A stretch of 64,000 nucleotides of DNA from Robiginitalea sp. SC105 (GCF_014243345.1 NZ_JACLZF010000002.1:124001-188000); one strand, 5' to 3'. Shown: positions 17,628-28,346, counted from the first letter of the stretch. Notes: generated from the letters alone by a model not told the origin. Made by a program: numbers and translations.

Positions 17628-19280
17628 TTAATTAGATTCCGGGAACCCGGGTGAACTGGGGTTAGTATCCCAGTATACCTGGGAAGTTACTCCTGACTTC
17701 TGCGTAACGTTCGAGTTGTTGTTCACGAAGTTCGCAGGGTAGAAGAACGAGCGGATAAACCCACCTGGCTGCGGCTCGACATTCGGCTGCAGGTTAGTCG
17801 GGTAACCGGTTCTCCGGTAGAAGTTGTAAGCGTCGATACCGTTTCCGTAGAGGGAGGTAAAGAACTCACGAGCCAGTACATTCCAACCGCCTTCAGTGTC
17901 TGCATCAAATGCTGCGTCGACCAGGTCGGCATGAGCGTCAACTTCCGCCTGCGTGGGTGCAAGGGAAAGATCCGATGAGCCGTCGCGTTCTCCAAATGAC
18001 AGTACTTTTTCCACTGACTTGGTAAGGCCTTCCAGGACGGCGGCTTTGGCTGCTCCAACATTGCCGGCCACCATAGCAGCTTCGGCAATCAGGAAGTCCA
18101 TGGAAGAACTCAGGATGATCGGGGTGATACCGTTACCGCCGGCACCGTCTCCGAGGAGCATGCCTTCGAAGGAATCATCGTCAAACTTGCCCCCGGCAGG
18201 ATAAACACCCACTGTGGTACGGAGGAAGCCGTCCGGCGGGATCCCCTCGTTGTTTCCGTGGTCGCGTCCCCAGAAACCGTTGGGCAGCGTACAGAAAGGG
18301 AATCCGTCGTAATGAGCCGGTGCTTCCTGAAGCGAGCACTGGAGAGTTTCCAGGGCAGGATCAGATCCGTCAGAGCCGGGAGTCACCTCGTTCTGGCGGT
18401 AGAAATAGTACCGCAGGCGGGGATCGTCGTTAGTATCCATGTAGTTCATCAGGTCAATGGACATGTAGTCGGAAGCACCTCCGGAAGGAGCGTAGTTCAG
18501 ACCATAACGCGGGTGACGCGTATCCGGCTGTACCACATTCGTGCCCCAGCTGAACTGCAGGTCTTCTTCAATGGAAGTGATGTAATTACCGGAAGCCACA
18601 ATCTGGTTGAAGGCAGCTAACGCCCCGTTGTCTACCAGGCGGGTGGTCATGTACATCTTCATACGCAGCGAATTGATCGCCTTGATCCAGAGGTCTTCAT
18701 CTCCGTCGTAGAAGAAGTCATTCTGCGGCAGGGCTGCAGCAGGTGCGCCAAAAGCCGCTTGCGCTTCGTCGAGCAAGTCGAAGGCGGCTGCATAAACGCT
18801 GGCGCCGTCATCGAGGTTCGGGTTGAAGTTCTCCGCCCCGAGGTTTGCCTCAGAGTAAGGGACATCGCCGAAAAAGTCAACCAGGGTGACCATGGTGTAG
18901 GCCTCCATGAATTTCCCCATTCCAATGTGGTAATTCAGGCCCCTTTCATTTGCGATGCCATACATTGCACCGAGGTCCGTACGGATCTCAGTGTACGCAT
19001 CCTCCCATCTGCCGTCGAAGGTGTTGGGCTGGTAGTTATTGATGTAACTCCGACCGAACATATAGTCGATACGGGTTACCTCTGCTCCGGTGCGGCCAAA
19101 GGCCTCAACCACCCGGGCAAAGTCTTCCTGAATTCCGTTGAGCAGGAAGTCAGGGCTCGCCTGGTCAGGAGAGAGCTGGTTCGGATTCTTTGTCAGATCC
19201 AGGTCCGTCGTCTCGCAGGACTGGAGCATAAAGAGCCCGAGTACGCCTACGAAACATAATGTGTTAAACAATATTTTCAT
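17628..19280 (-). CDS. SusD/RagB-family nutrient-binding lipoprotein
   Basis: 550 residues with a lipoprotein signal ending MLQSC (Cys23). The typical SusD start follows (DLTKNPNQLSPDQASPDFLLNGIQ), with TPR-like helices such as LWIKAINSLRMKMYMTTRLV near 196. It forms the lid of the SusC barrel on the cell surface and presents ligand to it. No carbohydrate-active enzyme genes flank the operon, so a peptide or other oligomer is as likely as a glycan. 26 bases separate it from susC. Confidence 0.93.
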   Translation of the reverse strand: MKILFNTLCFVGVLGLFMLQSCETTDLDLTKNPNQLSPDQASPDFLLNGIQEDFARVVEAFGRTGAEVTRIDYMFGRSYINNYQPNTFDGRWEDAYTEIRTDLGAMYGIANERGLNYHIGMGKFMEAYTMVTLVDFFGDVPYSEANLGAENFNPNLDDGASVYAAAFDLLDEAQAAFGAPAAALPQNDFFYDGDEDLWIKAINSLRMKMYMTTRLVDNGALAAFNQIVASGNYITSIEEDLQFSWGTNVVQPDTRHPRYGLNYAPSGGASDYMSIDLMNYMDTNDDPRLRYYFYRQNEVTPGSDGSDPALETLQCSLQEAPAHYDGFPFCTLPNGFWGRDHGNNEGIPPDGFLRTTVGVYPAGGKFDDDSFEGMLLGDGAGGNGITPIILSSSMDFLIAEAAMVAGNVGAAKAAVLEGLTKSVEKVLSFGERDGSSDLSLAPTQAEVDAHADLVDAAFDADTEGGWNVLAREFFTSLYGNGIDAYNFYRRTGYPTNLQPNVEPQPGGFIRSFFYPANFVNNNSNVTQKSGVTSQVYWDTNPSSPGFPESN

Positions 19281-19306
19281 GATATATCGTCTTTTTTTTA
19301 TAATGA

Positions 19307-22300
19307 TTAAAAGGATGCTTTAACACTAACCCCGTACCGCTTAGAGCTGGGTCCGTTGAGGTAGTCAAAGCCCTGTCCGAGTCCTACACCCAGTCCGGCA
19401 ACGTTCGGGTCAAAGTTAGCACTCTTCGGCATGTTGAACGCACGGAACCACATGTTATATCCGGTAAGGGTGAAACTCAGTGAGCCAAAAGGCGTCTTGT
19501 CCAGGAATTTGCTCGGGAAGCTGTATCCCAGGGAAACTTCCTGAATGCGGAGGGTGGTGGCATCGTAAACCTGCAGTTCAGACGGACCGAATACTACGTT
19601 GTTGAAGTAGTAATCCGAGTTGTTGATCTGAACGGTGTTCGGGCTGCCGTCAGGTCCTACACCAGGCAGGATGAACGAGCGCTCCCGGTCTGTGGTAGCT
19701 TCGATCAGACCCCGTCCGAGCAGCGTGGCCACTGTACTGGTCCAGATATCCCCGCCCTGCTGATAGTTCAACAGGAAGTTCAGGGAAAATCCTTTGTATG
19801 AGAAAGTGTTGGAAACGTTGGCAATCCAGTCCGGGTTCGGGTTTCCGATAATCGGCAGGCGGCCATTTTCATCCACTTCTTCGTTGATATAGTTACCGGC
19901 AGCGTCCACACGGAAGTTTCCTTCCGCGTCGCGGGCTATCCGGCCTCCGACCAGCACCCCGAGTTGCTCGCCAACGATGGCGGCGTTACCCTGGTTGCTG
20001 AATCCGGCAAAGACGATGATGTCTGTGTCCTGTCCGAGGTCCTTCACGATGGAGTTGTTCGCGTTGAAGTTCGTGTTGATGCTCCACTGGAAATCTCCAC
20101 TGCGGAAGGGGTACAGACCCATGTCAATTTCAATACCCTTTCCTTCGATCTTACCGACGTTCGTGGCGATTACCGTACCACCGGAACTCGGGTCGAGCGG
20201 GCGGTCAACGATCAGGTCGTTGGTGATCCGCTTGTAGAGGGAAAGGTCGAGGGTTACAAAGTTGTTGAACAACCTGGATTCCAGACCTACTTCGAATTCG
20301 GAGTAACGCTCCGGCAGGATGTTCGGGTTGGCTACCCGGTTGGATACCGTGTTGGTTACTACGGTATTCCCATCACCGTTGATGAAATCCTGGGTGTCGA
20401 TCGAAAGGTCAACTGATACCGGGAAACCAGTGGCAAAACCAGCCGATTCTCCGTATCCACCACGTAATTTGAGGTAGTTGATTCCCAGTGCATCGTTCCA
20501 GGTCCCGATCAGGCCGGTAGGCACGAAGGAGAAACTGGCTCCCTTGTAAAGCAGGGAACGGTTGTCCCTGGACTGGTTGGATACCCAGTCGTTCCGGGCA
20601 TTCAGCGTCAGGTAGAGAAATTCGTCATACCCGAAGTCTACCTGGCCATAAAGACCGGCGATGTTCTGGTAGGTGGTGAACTGGATTTCATTCTGCAGGT
20701 CGAAGTTGAAGTGCCGTTTAACGCCGAAAACGTTCTGTCCGGTACTCCGAACCCCCTGTTGGTCGAAGGTAGTACTACGTGTGGTTCCCCCGAGGTTGAA
20801 ATTCATATCGAGTTTTTCCGAGAGGTCAAAGGTACCGTTGAGGATGATACTGTGGTCCCAGATGGTATTGTTGTTGTCATATGTAGACAGCAAACCGCTC
20901 TGAACCGGTGTACTTCCGCTGGTTCCTCCTCTGTTCTGGAAGTTGGTGTTCCGCTCGTTGTAGACGTCAAATCCGAGACGATAGAGGATATTCAGGTTTT
21001 CGCTGATATCGAACTGGGTGGCGATGTTACCAAAGGCCCGGTTGGTCAGCTGCTTGTTACCTGAGTTGGCTACCGTCCAAAGCGGGTTCTGGATGTCGTT
21101 ACCCTGGCGGTAGTATACGCTTCCTCCCGTAATCGGGTTCTGGAAAGGCAGGTTCATCAGGTCAACCGAACGCGGTGTAAAGAACAAGTGCCCGTAGACG
21201 GAAGACCCGTCTCCGAAGGATCCGTTACCCGTACTGGCCGCAACTGGAGGCGACCTGAACGTGGTGCGGGAATAGTTCATGGTACCGCTTATGGTGAATT
21301 TATTGCTGAGCTGAGCGCGTCCACCCACACTGATGTTGGAGCGGATCAGCTTGTTTCCTGGAGTAAAACCGTTGTCTTCCAGTTGGCCTCCGCTCACGTT
21401 GTAGGAAATCTTTCCGTCGTCTGATGAGCCGTTGGCGTTAACAGAGATATTGGAAACAGTTCCGGTGCGGAAGAAGTTCGGTACGCTCTGGTATGGCTGG
21501 AAGATGTACCGCGCATTGGCCAGTTCCGGGAATGCCGCCGGGATGCCTGTGGCAGCGCTGGCGGTGGAATAGGGGTGGCGGATACTTCCGTCCGAAGGAT
21601 CCAGATCGTAGATGCCCGGGAAGTTGGCCGGGTTCGTGTAGCTGGCGCGTCCGCTGGGGGAGAAAGAAGGTCCCCAGTTACTGAAGAACCATCCGAATGC
21701 CTGGTCGAAACCACCTCCGTAGGAGTTCTGGTAGTCAGGCAGCGAAGCGATCTCGTTGAAGAACATGGAGGAAGTCACCGTGATTTCGGATTTCTTCGGC
21801 CCGCCGGCTCCGGCGGCTCCACTCTTGGTGGTAATAAGGATTACCCCGTTCTTCCCCTGCTCCCCGTAAAGGGTGGCAGCCGAAAGACCTTTCAGTACGC
21901 TTACGCTGGCAATGGTGTTCGGGTCCAGGTCAAGGAAACGGGACGAACCGTTGTTTCCATCAACAAAGTCCCCAGCAGGGTTGGTGTCGCTGCTGAAAGG
22001 AACGCCGTCTACAATAAAGAGCGGCTGGTTGTTCTGGCTGAACGACTGGTAGCCCCGGATAATGATGTTGGTGGCAGATCCGGAAACCCCGCTTTGCTGG
22101 GTGATGTTAACCCCGGATGCCTTACCGCGGAGCACCCGCCCCACGTCGCCTTCCGTACGCTGCTCCAACTGGTCGGAGTCAACTGAGGAAACCGCGTATC
22201 CAAGTGCTTTCTTTTCACGCTTGATACCCTGGGCAGTCACAATCACCTCTTCAAGGGCCTGCGCATTTTCAGTCATCTGCACATTGATTGTGTTGCTGGC

Positions 22301-22558
22301 TCCCACGGTTCGGTTTTCAGCGCGCATACCCAGGTAGGTATAGACCAGTACATCGCCGGTGCTCGCCTGAATGGCGTAATTACCGTCAAAATCGGTCTGG
22401 GTACCTGTGGTAGTGCCCTGAACAAGGATGTTAACCCCAGGCAACGGTAAGCCGTCTGCGTCGGAAACCGTACCTGAAATCGTCTTTTCTTGTGCAAAGG
22501 AAATCTGCACAACCAACGCCATAAATAGCGTCAGGATTCCATTTAACTTTGTTCTCAT
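19307..22558 (-). CDS. SusC/RagA-family TonB-linked outer-membrane transporter
   Basis: 1083 residues. In order: signal peptide (residues 1-22), a CarboxypepD_reg-like domain (ISGTVSDADGLPLPGVNILV, about 28-105), a plug domain (about 115-230, including a VLRGKASGVNITQQSG segment and VLKGLSAATLYGEQG), then a long beta-barrel ending in KRYGVSVKASF with a C-terminal Phe. It imports large oligomers using TonB energy together with the SusD partner. No convincing TAnnTTTG promoter is seen upstream, so how the operon is switched on is not visible. Confidence 0.95.
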   Translation of the reverse strand: MRTKLNGILTLFMALVVQISFAQEKTISGTVSDADGLPLPGVNILVQGTTTGTQTDFDGNYAIQASTGDVLVYTYLGMRAENRTVGASNTINVQMTENAQALEEVIVTAQGIKREKKALGYAVSSVDSDQLEQRTEGDVGRVLRGKASGVNITQQSGVSGSATNIIIRGYQSFSQNNQPLFIVDGVPFSSDTNPAGDFVDGNNGSSRFLDLDPNTIASVSVLKGLSAATLYGEQGKNGVILITTKSGAAGAGGPKKSEITVTSSMFFNEIASLPDYQNSYGGGFDQAFGWFFSNWGPSFSPSGRASYTNPANFPGIYDLDPSDGSIRHPYSTASAATGIPAAFPELANARYIFQPYQSVPNFFRTGTVSNISVNANGSSDDGKISYNVSGGQLEDNGFTPGNKLIRSNISVGGRAQLSNKFTISGTMNYSRTTFRSPPVAASTGNGSFGDGSSVYGHLFFTPRSVDLMNLPFQNPITGGSVYYRQGNDIQNPLWTVANSGNKQLTNRAFGNIATQFDISENLNILYRLGFDVYNERNTNFQNRGGTSGSTPVQSGLLSTYDNNNTIWDHSIILNGTFDLSEKLDMNFNLGGTTRSTTFDQQGVRSTGQNVFGVKRHFNFDLQNEIQFTTYQNIAGLYGQVDFGYDEFLYLTLNARNDWVSNQSRDNRSLLYKGASFSFVPTGLIGTWNDALGINYLKLRGGYGESAGFATGFPVSVDLSIDTQDFINGDGNTVVTNTVSNRVANPNILPERYSEFEVGLESRLFNNFVTLDLSLYKRITNDLIVDRPLDPSSGGTVIATNVGKIEGKGIEIDMGLYPFRSGDFQWSINTNFNANNSIVKDLGQDTDIIVFAGFSNQGNAAIVGEQLGVLVGGRIARDAEGNFRVDAAGNYINEEVDENGRLPIIGNPNPDWIANVSNTFSYKGFSLNFLLNYQQGGDIWTSTVATLLGRGLIEATTDRERSFILPGVGPDGSPNTVQINNSDYYFNNVVFGPSELQVYDATTLRIQEVSLGYSFPSKFLDKTPFGSLSFTLTGYNMWFRAFNMPKSANFDPNVAGLGVGLGQGFDYLNGPSSKRYGVSVKASF

Positions 22559-23120
22559 TTTTAAATTATTTGAATTAGCTAAGTGCGAAAATCCTAATTA
22601 TGTGTTAATAATCCAAACTTATTTTAATAAAACTTTAAGCCCTCCCGAGATAATTCGTAGTCATAATTTTAGGCCTTTCCTGTTTGTTAGATCGGTATTT
22701 TACCCCGCTTCTGATTGCGAAAAACACAATTTCAGGCGGCATTAGGACGCGTTAGCCAGCTTTGCACTTTTGTATCTGTTAGGTAAATTCTATGTTAAAT
22801 CCGTTCCAATCCGAAACCAATATGCGACACCAGGCGCCAGGCCTTTGTGGATGGGGGATTCAGTAAACAGGACCGGACGTGCTCTACGGATGGGCTGGAT
22901 AAGGTGCGGAAAGGAGCGTCCAACCGGAAGGGGTCATAGCGCGAGAACAGCAGCCGGATACTCAAGCGGTCCTAAAGCGGTTTTTAAAGTATATATATTA
23001 AGGTATAATTTTTCCGGTTTCCGGGGTGGCCCACCCGGGTGCCCCACGGGCCGGGACCGGCATCCGGCAGTACCCCGCCGGGATGGTGATAAAAATGCTT
23101 GAAAATTAAGGGGCAGGGAT
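22559..23120. other. Gene-free interval between susC and the rpsL promoter
   Basis: About 560 bases with no credible gene. The first 120 bases and a patch at 22980-23020 are AT-rich; 22820-22960 and 23020-23090 are GC-rich. A 110-codon open frame at 22770-23102 has no protein-like composition. I looked for tRNA, RNase P RNA and tmRNA signatures and saw none. It must hold the susC control region and upstream elements of the translation operon. Confidence 0.6.
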
Positions 23121-23150
23121 TTGAATTACAGGAAATAATTGCTACATTTG
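23121..23150 (+). promoter_or_regulatory. Strong promoter of the rpsL translation operon
   Basis: TTG at 23121-23123, a 19-base spacer and TACATTTG at 23143-23150 match the Bacteroidota primary sigma consensus (TTG-N19-TAnnTTTG) exactly. It leaves a leader of roughly 40 bases before the rpsL ATG at 23195. Confidence 0.75.
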
Positions 23151-23194
23151 CCAGCCCTTAAACAGGGGTAGATTTTTTTATTTAGCAAAATTAT

Positions 23195-23569
23195 ATGCCA
23201 ACAATTTCACAATTAGTACGAAAAGGAAGGGCCACAATTACCAAGAAGAGTAAATCGGCTGCTTTGGATTCGTGCCCTCAGCGCAGAGGAGTATGTACGC
23301 GCGTTTACACCACCACCCCCAAGAAGCCGAATTCCGCCATGCGGAAAGTGGCCCGGGTGCGTCTTACCAACGGTAAGGAAGTGAACGCCTACATCCCCGG
23401 CGAAGGACACAACCTCCAGGAGCACTCGATAGTATTGGTTAGAGGCGGACGGGTGAAAGACTTGCCGGGTGTGAGATACCATATTGTACGCGGTGCACTG
23501 GATACAGCCGGCGTGGCCGGACGTACGCAGCGCCGGTCCAAATACGGAGCCAAACGCCCCAAGAAGTAA
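23195..23569 (+). CDS. rpsL: 30S ribosomal protein S12
   Basis: 124 residues, normal length. The decoding-centre loops are intact: TTPKKPNSA near 40-48 and [12 protein letters not shown] near 86-96. Both streptomycin-resistance lysine positions are wild type, so no resistance allele is seen. The Asp in KDLPG is the usual methylthiolation site. First gene of the translation operon, behind the promoter at 23121. Confidence 0.98.
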   Translation: MPTISQLVRKGRATITKKSKSAALDSCPQRRGVCTRVYTTTPKKPNSAMRKVARVRLTNGKEVNAYIPGEGHNLQEHSIVLVRGGRVKDLPGVRYHIVRGALDTAGVAGRTQRRSKYGAKRPKK

Positions 23570-23591
23570 TTCACCACATTAATCAGAAGCA

Positions 23592-24068
23592 ATGAGAAAA
23601 AGACAGGCTAAGAAAAGACCGCTGTTGCCGGATCCGAGGTATAACGACCAGCTGGTAACGCGTTTTGTGAATATGATGATGTGGGATGGGAAGAAATCCG
23701 TGGCATTCCGGATTTTTTACGATGCGATGGACATCGTCGAGGAAAAGAAAACGGACGAGGAGAAATCCGCCGTTGAGTTGTGGAAGGAAGCCCTTTCCAA
23801 TATCATGCCCCACGTGGAAGTGCGCAGCCGCCGGGTAGGTGGTGCCACCTTCCAGATACCGATGCAGATCCGTCCGGATCGCAAGATTTCCACCGCCATG
23901 AAATGGCTCATCAGCTATTCGCGGAAAAGAAATGAAAAATCCATGGCCCAGAAGCTTGCTGGTGAAGTGATTGCAGCAGCCAAAGAAGAGGGCGCGGCCG
24001 TTAAAAAGCGGGTGGATACCCATAAGATGGCCGAAGCGAACAAAGCATTTTCTCACTTTAGATTCTAA
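23592..24068 (+). CDS. rpsG: 30S ribosomal protein S7
   Basis: 158 residues starting [21 protein letters not shown]7 nucleates assembly of the 30S head on 16S rRNA. The arrangement rpsL-rpsG-fusA is standard; the gap to rpsL is 22 bases. Confidence 0.98.
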   Translation: MRKRQAKKRPLLPDPRYNDQLVTRFVNMMMWDGKKSVAFRIFYDAMDIVEEKKTDEEKSAVELWKEALSNIMPHVEVRSRRVGGATFQIPMQIRPDRKISTAMKWLISYSRKRNEKSMAQKLAGEVIAAAKEEGAAVKKRVDTHKMAEANKAFSHFRF

Positions 24069-24073
24069 GAATA

Positions 24074-26203
24074 ATGGCGAGAGATTTAAAATATACAAGG
24101 AATATTGGCATTGCGGCTCACATCGACGCCGGGAAGACCACCACGACCGAACGCATCCTTTTCTACACGGGCGTAAGCCACAAGATCGGGGAGGTTCACG
24201 ACGGGGCGGCTACCATGGACTGGATGGAGCAGGAGCAGGAACGCGGGATTACGATTACCTCCGCGGCGACTACCTGTACCTGGCAGTTTCCGCTTGAGAA
24301 CGGCCAGCCTACCGACAATACCAGGCCTTATCATTTCAATATCATCGACACCCCCGGGCACGTGGATTTTACCGTTGAGGTAAACCGTTCCCTGCGGGTA
24401 CTGGACGGGCTCGTTTTCCTGTTCAGTGCGGTGGACGGGGTAGAGCCCCAGTCCGAGACCAACTGGCGCCTTGCGGATAACTACAAGGTGCCCCGCATGG
24501 GCTTTGTCAACAAAATGGACCGCCAGGGATCCAATTTCCTGGCCGTGTGCCAGCAGGTGCGCGACATGCTGAAATCCAATGCCGTGCCGATCGTATTGCC
24601 GATCGGGGACGAGGCGGACTTCAAGGGCGTCGTCGACCTGGTGAAGAACCGGGCCATCATCTGGAGTGAGGAAAACATGGGGTCTACCTTTGAGGAGATC
24701 GACATCCCCGCCGATATGGAGGCCGAGGTGAAAAAATACCGCGCCGAGCTTATCGAGGCAGTGGCCGAATACGATGAAAACCTGATGGAGAAGTTCTTTG
24801 AGGACGAGGATTCCATCACCGAAGCAGAAGTGCACGCTGCCCTCCGCGCAGCCGTAATGGACATGAGCATCATCCCGATGATCTGCGGTTCTGCCTTTAA
24901 AAATAAAGGAGTCCAGTTTTTGCTGGACGCTGTTTGCCGGTACCTGCCTTCTCCCCTGGACAAGGAAGCCATCGAAGGGATCAACCCGGATACGGAAGAG
25001 CCTGCCAAGCGCAAGCCGGACCCGTCTGCACCTTTTGCCGCACTGGCATTCAAGATTGCCACCGACCCCTTTGTGGGGCGCCTGGCCTTCTTCCGCTGCT
25101 ATTCCGGAAAACTGGATGCAGGGTCCTATGTGCTGAACACCCGTTCGGGCAACAAGGAGCGGATCTCCCGGATCTACCAGATGCACTCCAACAAGCAGAA
25201 TGCCATCGATTCCATCGCCGCCGGGGATATCGGCGCAGCAGTGGGGTTCAAGGATATCAAGACAGGGGATACCCTCTGTGACGAGAAACACCCCATCGTG
25301 CTGGAGAGCATGAAGTTCCCGGAACCGGTTATCGGTATTGCCGTAGAGCCCAAGACCAAGGCCGATGTGGACAAACTCGGTATGGCCCTCGCCAAACTGG
25401 CAGAAGAGGACCCGACCTTCCAGGTCAAAACCGATGAAGCCAGCGGGCAGACCATAATCTCCGGGATGGGAGAGCTGCACCTGGACATCATCGTCGACCG
25501 CCTCCGCCGCGAATTCAAGGTGGAAGTCAACCAGGGGCAACCCCAGGTGGAATACAAAGAGGCCCTTACCGCCGAAGCGAACCATCGCGAGGTCTACAAG
25601 AAGCAGACCGGTGGCCGTGGTAAGTTTGCCGATATCGTCTTCACCATGTCCCCCGCGGACAGCGAGGAGGACCAGGGGCTGACCTTTGTCAACGAGATCA
25701 AGGGGGGTAACATCCCCAAAGAATATATCCCTTCAGTCGAGAAAGGCTTCCGGGAAGCGATGAAAAACGGACCGCTGGCCGGATTTGAAATGGACAGCAT
25801 GAAGGTTACCCTCAAGGATGGTTCCTTCCACCCGGTGGATTCGGATTCCCTTTCCTTTGAGCTGGCAGCCAAGATGGGCTACAAGGCCGCTGCAAGGGCC
25901 TGCCGCCCGATCATCATGGAGCCGATCATGAAGCTGGAGGTGCTGACCCCGGAAGAGAACATGGGGGATATCGTGGGTGACCTGAACCGCCGTCGCGGGC
26001 AGGTGAACAACATGTCCGACCGTGCCGGTTCCAAGGTAATCAAGGCAGATGTGCCGCTTTCCGAGATGTTCGGATACGTGACGTCGCTGCGGACCCTTTC
26101 CTCGGGCCGGGCCACTTCGACCATGGAATTCTCCCACTATGCGGAGACCCCGTCGAACATAGCAGAAGAAGTGATTAAAGCAACCAAAGGAGTAACCGCT
26201 TAA
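24074..26203 (+). CDS. fusA: Elongation factor G
   Basis: 709 residues, full length. G1 [15 protein letters not shown] at about 14-28, G3 [16 protein letters not shown]4 NKMDRQG; domains II-V follow, ending in [14 protein letters not shown]. It translocates tRNA and mRNA on the ribosome. It begins 5 bases after rpsG. In many bacteria tuf comes next; here rpsJ follows directly. A 499-codon antisense frame is a GC-driven shadow. Confidence 0.98.
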   Translation: MARDLKYTRNIGIAAHIDAGKTTTTERILFYTGVSHKIGEVHDGAATMDWMEQEQERGITITSAATTCTWQFPLENGQPTDNTRPYHFNIIDTPGHVDFTVEVNRSLRVLDGLVFLFSAVDGVEPQSETNWRLADNYKVPRMGFVNKMDRQGSNFLAVCQQVRDMLKSNAVPIVLPIGDEADFKGVVDLVKNRAIIWSEENMGSTFEEIDIPADMEAEVKKYRAELIEAVAEYDENLMEKFFEDEDSITEAEVHAALRAAVMDMSIIPMICGSAFKNKGVQFLLDAVCRYLPSPLDKEAIEGINPDTEEPAKRKPDPSAPFAALAFKIATDPFVGRLAFFRCYSGKLDAGSYVLNTRSGNKERISRIYQMHSNKQNAIDSIAAGDIGAAVGFKDIKTGDTLCDEKHPIVLESMKFPEPVIGIAVEPKTKADVDKLGMALAKLAEEDPTFQVKTDEASGQTIISGMGELHLDIIVDRLRREFKVEVNQGQPQVEYKEALTAEANHREVYKKQTGGRGKFADIVFTMSPADSEEDQGLTFVNEIKGGNIPKEYIPSVEKGFREAMKNGPLAGFEMDSMKVTLKDGSFHPVDSDSLSFELAAKMGYKAAARACRPIIMEPIMKLEVLTPEENMGDIVGDLNRRRGQVNNMSDRAGSKVIKADVPLSEMFGYVTSLRTLSSGRATSTMEFSHYAETPSNIAEEVIKATKGVTA

Positions 26204-26214
26204 TTCCGGTAGTG

Positions 26215-26520
26215 ATGAGTCAGAAAATCAGAATCAAATTGAAATCGTACGATCACAACCTGGTAGACAAGTCTGCCGAGAAGATCGTCAAGACGGTCAA
26301 GACGACCGGAGCGGTGGTTACCGGACCCATTCCGTTGCCCACGCACAAGAAAATATTCACCGTGTTGCGTTCGCCCCACGTGAATAAGAAGTCCCGGGAG
26401 CAGTTCGAGCTCAGCTCTTACAAGCGCCTGCTGGACATATACAGCTCTTCCTCCAAGACCATTGATGCGCTGATGAAGCTCGAACTTCCCAGCGGCGTCG
26501 AGGTGGAGATCAAGGTCTGA
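26215..26520 (+). CDS. rpsJ: 30S ribosomal protein S10
   Basis: 101 residues from the ATG at 26215; the GTG at 26212 immediately before would only add one residue and ATG fits the family start [15 protein letters not shown]10 is part of the 30S head and of Nus antitermination complexes. It is separated from rplC by 273 bases, unusual inside this operon. Confidence 0.97.
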   Translation: MSQKIRIKLKSYDHNLVDKSAEKIVKTVKTTGAVVTGPIPLPTHKKIFTVLRSPHVNKKSREQFELSSYKRLLDIYSSSSKTIDALMKLELPSGVEVEIKV

Positions 26521-26793
26521 CGCCATTGGGCAAGCCGGTTCCAGGGCCCGGGAGGGCAGGGGGACCATTGACAAAACCGGGGGGTGCGCCCCCCCACGAC
26601 ATGTCCGGAGCTGCAAGCGAAGGAAAAACGGAAACAAAAATACATTCGGGGTCGGATTATTTTTGACCCTGTTTTTTTGTCGGAAAATTGAAAAGGAATA
26701 AGTAAACCATTAATAACCGGGAGGCAGGACCCGGTTCCGGTTCCTCAGGGAGCCGGAATCCAAGGTCCGGATCCCAACTAAATTAAATTAAGT
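26521..26793 (+). promoter_or_regulatory. Structured gap between rpsJ and rplC
   Basis: Contains GGGGGG-TGCG-CCCCCC at 26579-26594, a T-rich patch near 26656-26679, and a long imperfect hairpin 26733-26744 (GGTTCCGGTTCC) with 26749-26761 (GGAGCCGGAATCC), ending 33 bases before the rplC ATG. Neither hairpin is followed by a U-run. It could be a leader for L3/L4-type feedback, an internal promoter region, or both; this is inference from structure and position. Confidence 0.5.
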
Positions 26794-27411
26794 ATGTCTG
26801 GGTTAATCGGAAGAAAAGTCGGCATGACCAGCATCTTTGACGAGAACGGGAAGAACATCCCCTGTACCGTTATCGAAGCGGGTCCCTGTGTCGTCACCCA
26901 AGTCAGAACCGAAGAGGTAGACGGGTACAAGGCCCTTCAGCTCGGTTTCGATGACAAGGCAGATAAGCGTGCCAACAAGGCCGAACACGGTCATTTCAAG
27001 AAGGCAGGCACCGCGCCGAAAAAGAAGGTCGTCGAGTTCCGTTATTTTGAAGGAGAATACAAATTGGGAGACACCCTCAGTGTCGACCTGTTCAAGGAAG
27101 GGGAATTTGTGGATGTCAACGGCATTTCCAAAGGAAAAGGCTTCCAGGGCGTGGTAAAGCGCCACGGATTCGCCGGGGTAGGCCAGTCCACCCACGGCCA
27201 GCACAACCGCCTCAGGGCCCCCGGTTCCATCGGAGCCGGCTCGGACCCTTCACGGGTATTTAAGGGTATGAGGATGGCCGGTCAAATGGGGAACCAGCGT
27301 GTGACGGTTCAGAACCTGCGCGTGCTGAAAGTCGTTCCGGAAAAGAACCTCCTGGTACTCAAGGGAGCTGTTCCGGGCCATAAGAATGCATATATAACCA
27401 TCGAGAAGTAA
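26794..27411 (+). CDS. rplC: 50S ribosomal protein L3
   Basis: 205 residues starting [16 protein letters not shown]. The central extension reaching the peptidyl-transferase region is present ([17 protein letters not shown]). The Gln usually methylated by PrmB lies in this area. The stop shares one base with the rplD start (TAATG), so the pair is translationally coupled. Confidence 0.98.
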   Translation: MSGLIGRKVGMTSIFDENGKNIPCTVIEAGPCVVTQVRTEEVDGYKALQLGFDDKADKRANKAEHGHFKKAGTAPKKKVVEFRYFEGEYKLGDTLSVDLFKEGEFVDVNGISKGKGFQGVVKRHGFAGVGQSTHGQHNRLRAPGSIGAGSDPSRVFKGMRMAGQMGNQRVTVQNLRVLKVVPEKNLLVLKGAVPGHKNAYITIEK

Positions 27412-28040
27412 TGAAGGTAGCAGTTTTAGATATCAAGGGAAAAGAGACCGGCCGGAAAGCAGAGCTTGCCGACGATGTCTTCAAGATTGAGCCGAACGAG
27501 CATGCCATTTACCTGGATGTGAAGCAGTACCTGGCCCACCAGCGGCAGGGAACGCACAAGTCCAAGGAACGCGCGGAGATCGCCGGTAGTACCCGGAAGA
27601 TCAAGAAGCAGAAAGGTACGGGTACCGCCCGTGCGGGTAGCATCAAGTCGCCCATATTCCGCGGAGGTGGACGTATTTTTGGTCCCCGCCCCAAGGATTA
27701 TACCCAGAAGCTCAACAAAAACGTCAAGCGCCTGGCGCGGAAATCGGCCCTGAGCCTCAAGACTCAGAATAACGCCATCACCGTGGTCGAGAACTTCTCT
27801 TTTGATTCCCCGAAGACCCGGGATTTCCAGGCGGTGCTCAAGGCACTCGGGCTGGAGGACAAAAAGTCCCTGATAGTGTTGGGTGAACAAAATAATAGCG
27901 TATATTTGTCGTCGCGTAATTTGAAAGGTACGGAAGTTGTAACCAATTCAGAATTAAGCACTTACAAAATCATGAATGCGAATAACGTAGTCCTGACGGA
28001 AGGTGCTTTAGAAGGAATTGCGGCGAACCTAAACAAGTAA
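27411..28040 (+). CDS. rplD: 50S ribosomal protein L4
   Basis: 209 residues. The basic loop that lines the exit tunnel is visible ([20 protein letters not shown], about 64-83). In other bacteria L4 also represses its own operon at a leader; the structured gap at 26521 is the obvious place for such control here, as an inference. Confidence 0.97.
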   Translation: MKVAVLDIKGKETGRKAELADDVFKIEPNEHAIYLDVKQYLAHQRQGTHKSKERAEIAGSTRKIKKQKGTGTARAGSIKSPIFRGGGRIFGPRPKDYTQKLNKNVKRLARKSALSLKTQNNAITVVENFSFDSPKTRDFQAVLKALGLEDKKSLIVLGEQNNSVYLSSRNLKGTEVVTNSELSTYKIMNANNVVLTEGALEGIAANLNK

Positions 28041-28046
28041 GAAATC

Positions 28047-28337
28047 ATGAGTGTGTTGATTAAACCGATCATTACCGAGAAAATGACCTCCGACAGTGAG
28101 TTGTACAACCGCTACGGTTTCATCGTGAACCCGGCGGCCAACAAACTGCAGATCAAGGATGCTGTGGAGGCTGCTTACGGGGTGACCGTAAAGAAGGTTC
28201 GCACCATGAATTACGGCCCTTCCCGGAAGACCCGCTACACCAAAACCGGTGTACAGCAAGGGAAGACCAATGCGTTCAAGAAGGCCATTGTAGATGTGCA
28301 GGATGGGGACGTAATAGATTTTTACAGTAATCTCTAA
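28047..28337 (+). CDS. rplW: 50S ribosomal protein L23
   Basis: 96 residues starting MSVLIKPIITEKMTSDSELY. L23 sits at the tunnel exit and docks trigger factor, SRP and the Sec channel. Six bases after rplD. Confidence 0.97.
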   Translation: MSVLIKPIITEKMTSDSELYNRYGFIVNPAANKLQIKDAVEAAYGVTVKKVRTMNYGPSRKTRYTKTGVQQGKTNAFKKAIVDVQDGDVIDFYSNL

Positions 28338-28346
28338 AGACACGGC

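Noticed and set aside
22559-22700. TTTG...TAGGATTT promoter for susC
   Set aside because: The spacing is 17 rather than 19 and the -7 element does not match TAnnTTTG.
22770-23102. 110-codon open frame in the gene-free interval
   Set aside because: Composition is not protein-like (irregular Arg/Gly/Pro), with no start context or family resemblance.
24086-25585. 499-codon minus-strand frame over fusA
   Set aside because: Long antisense frames are expected from the GC-rich third positions of fusA; the product shows no domain.
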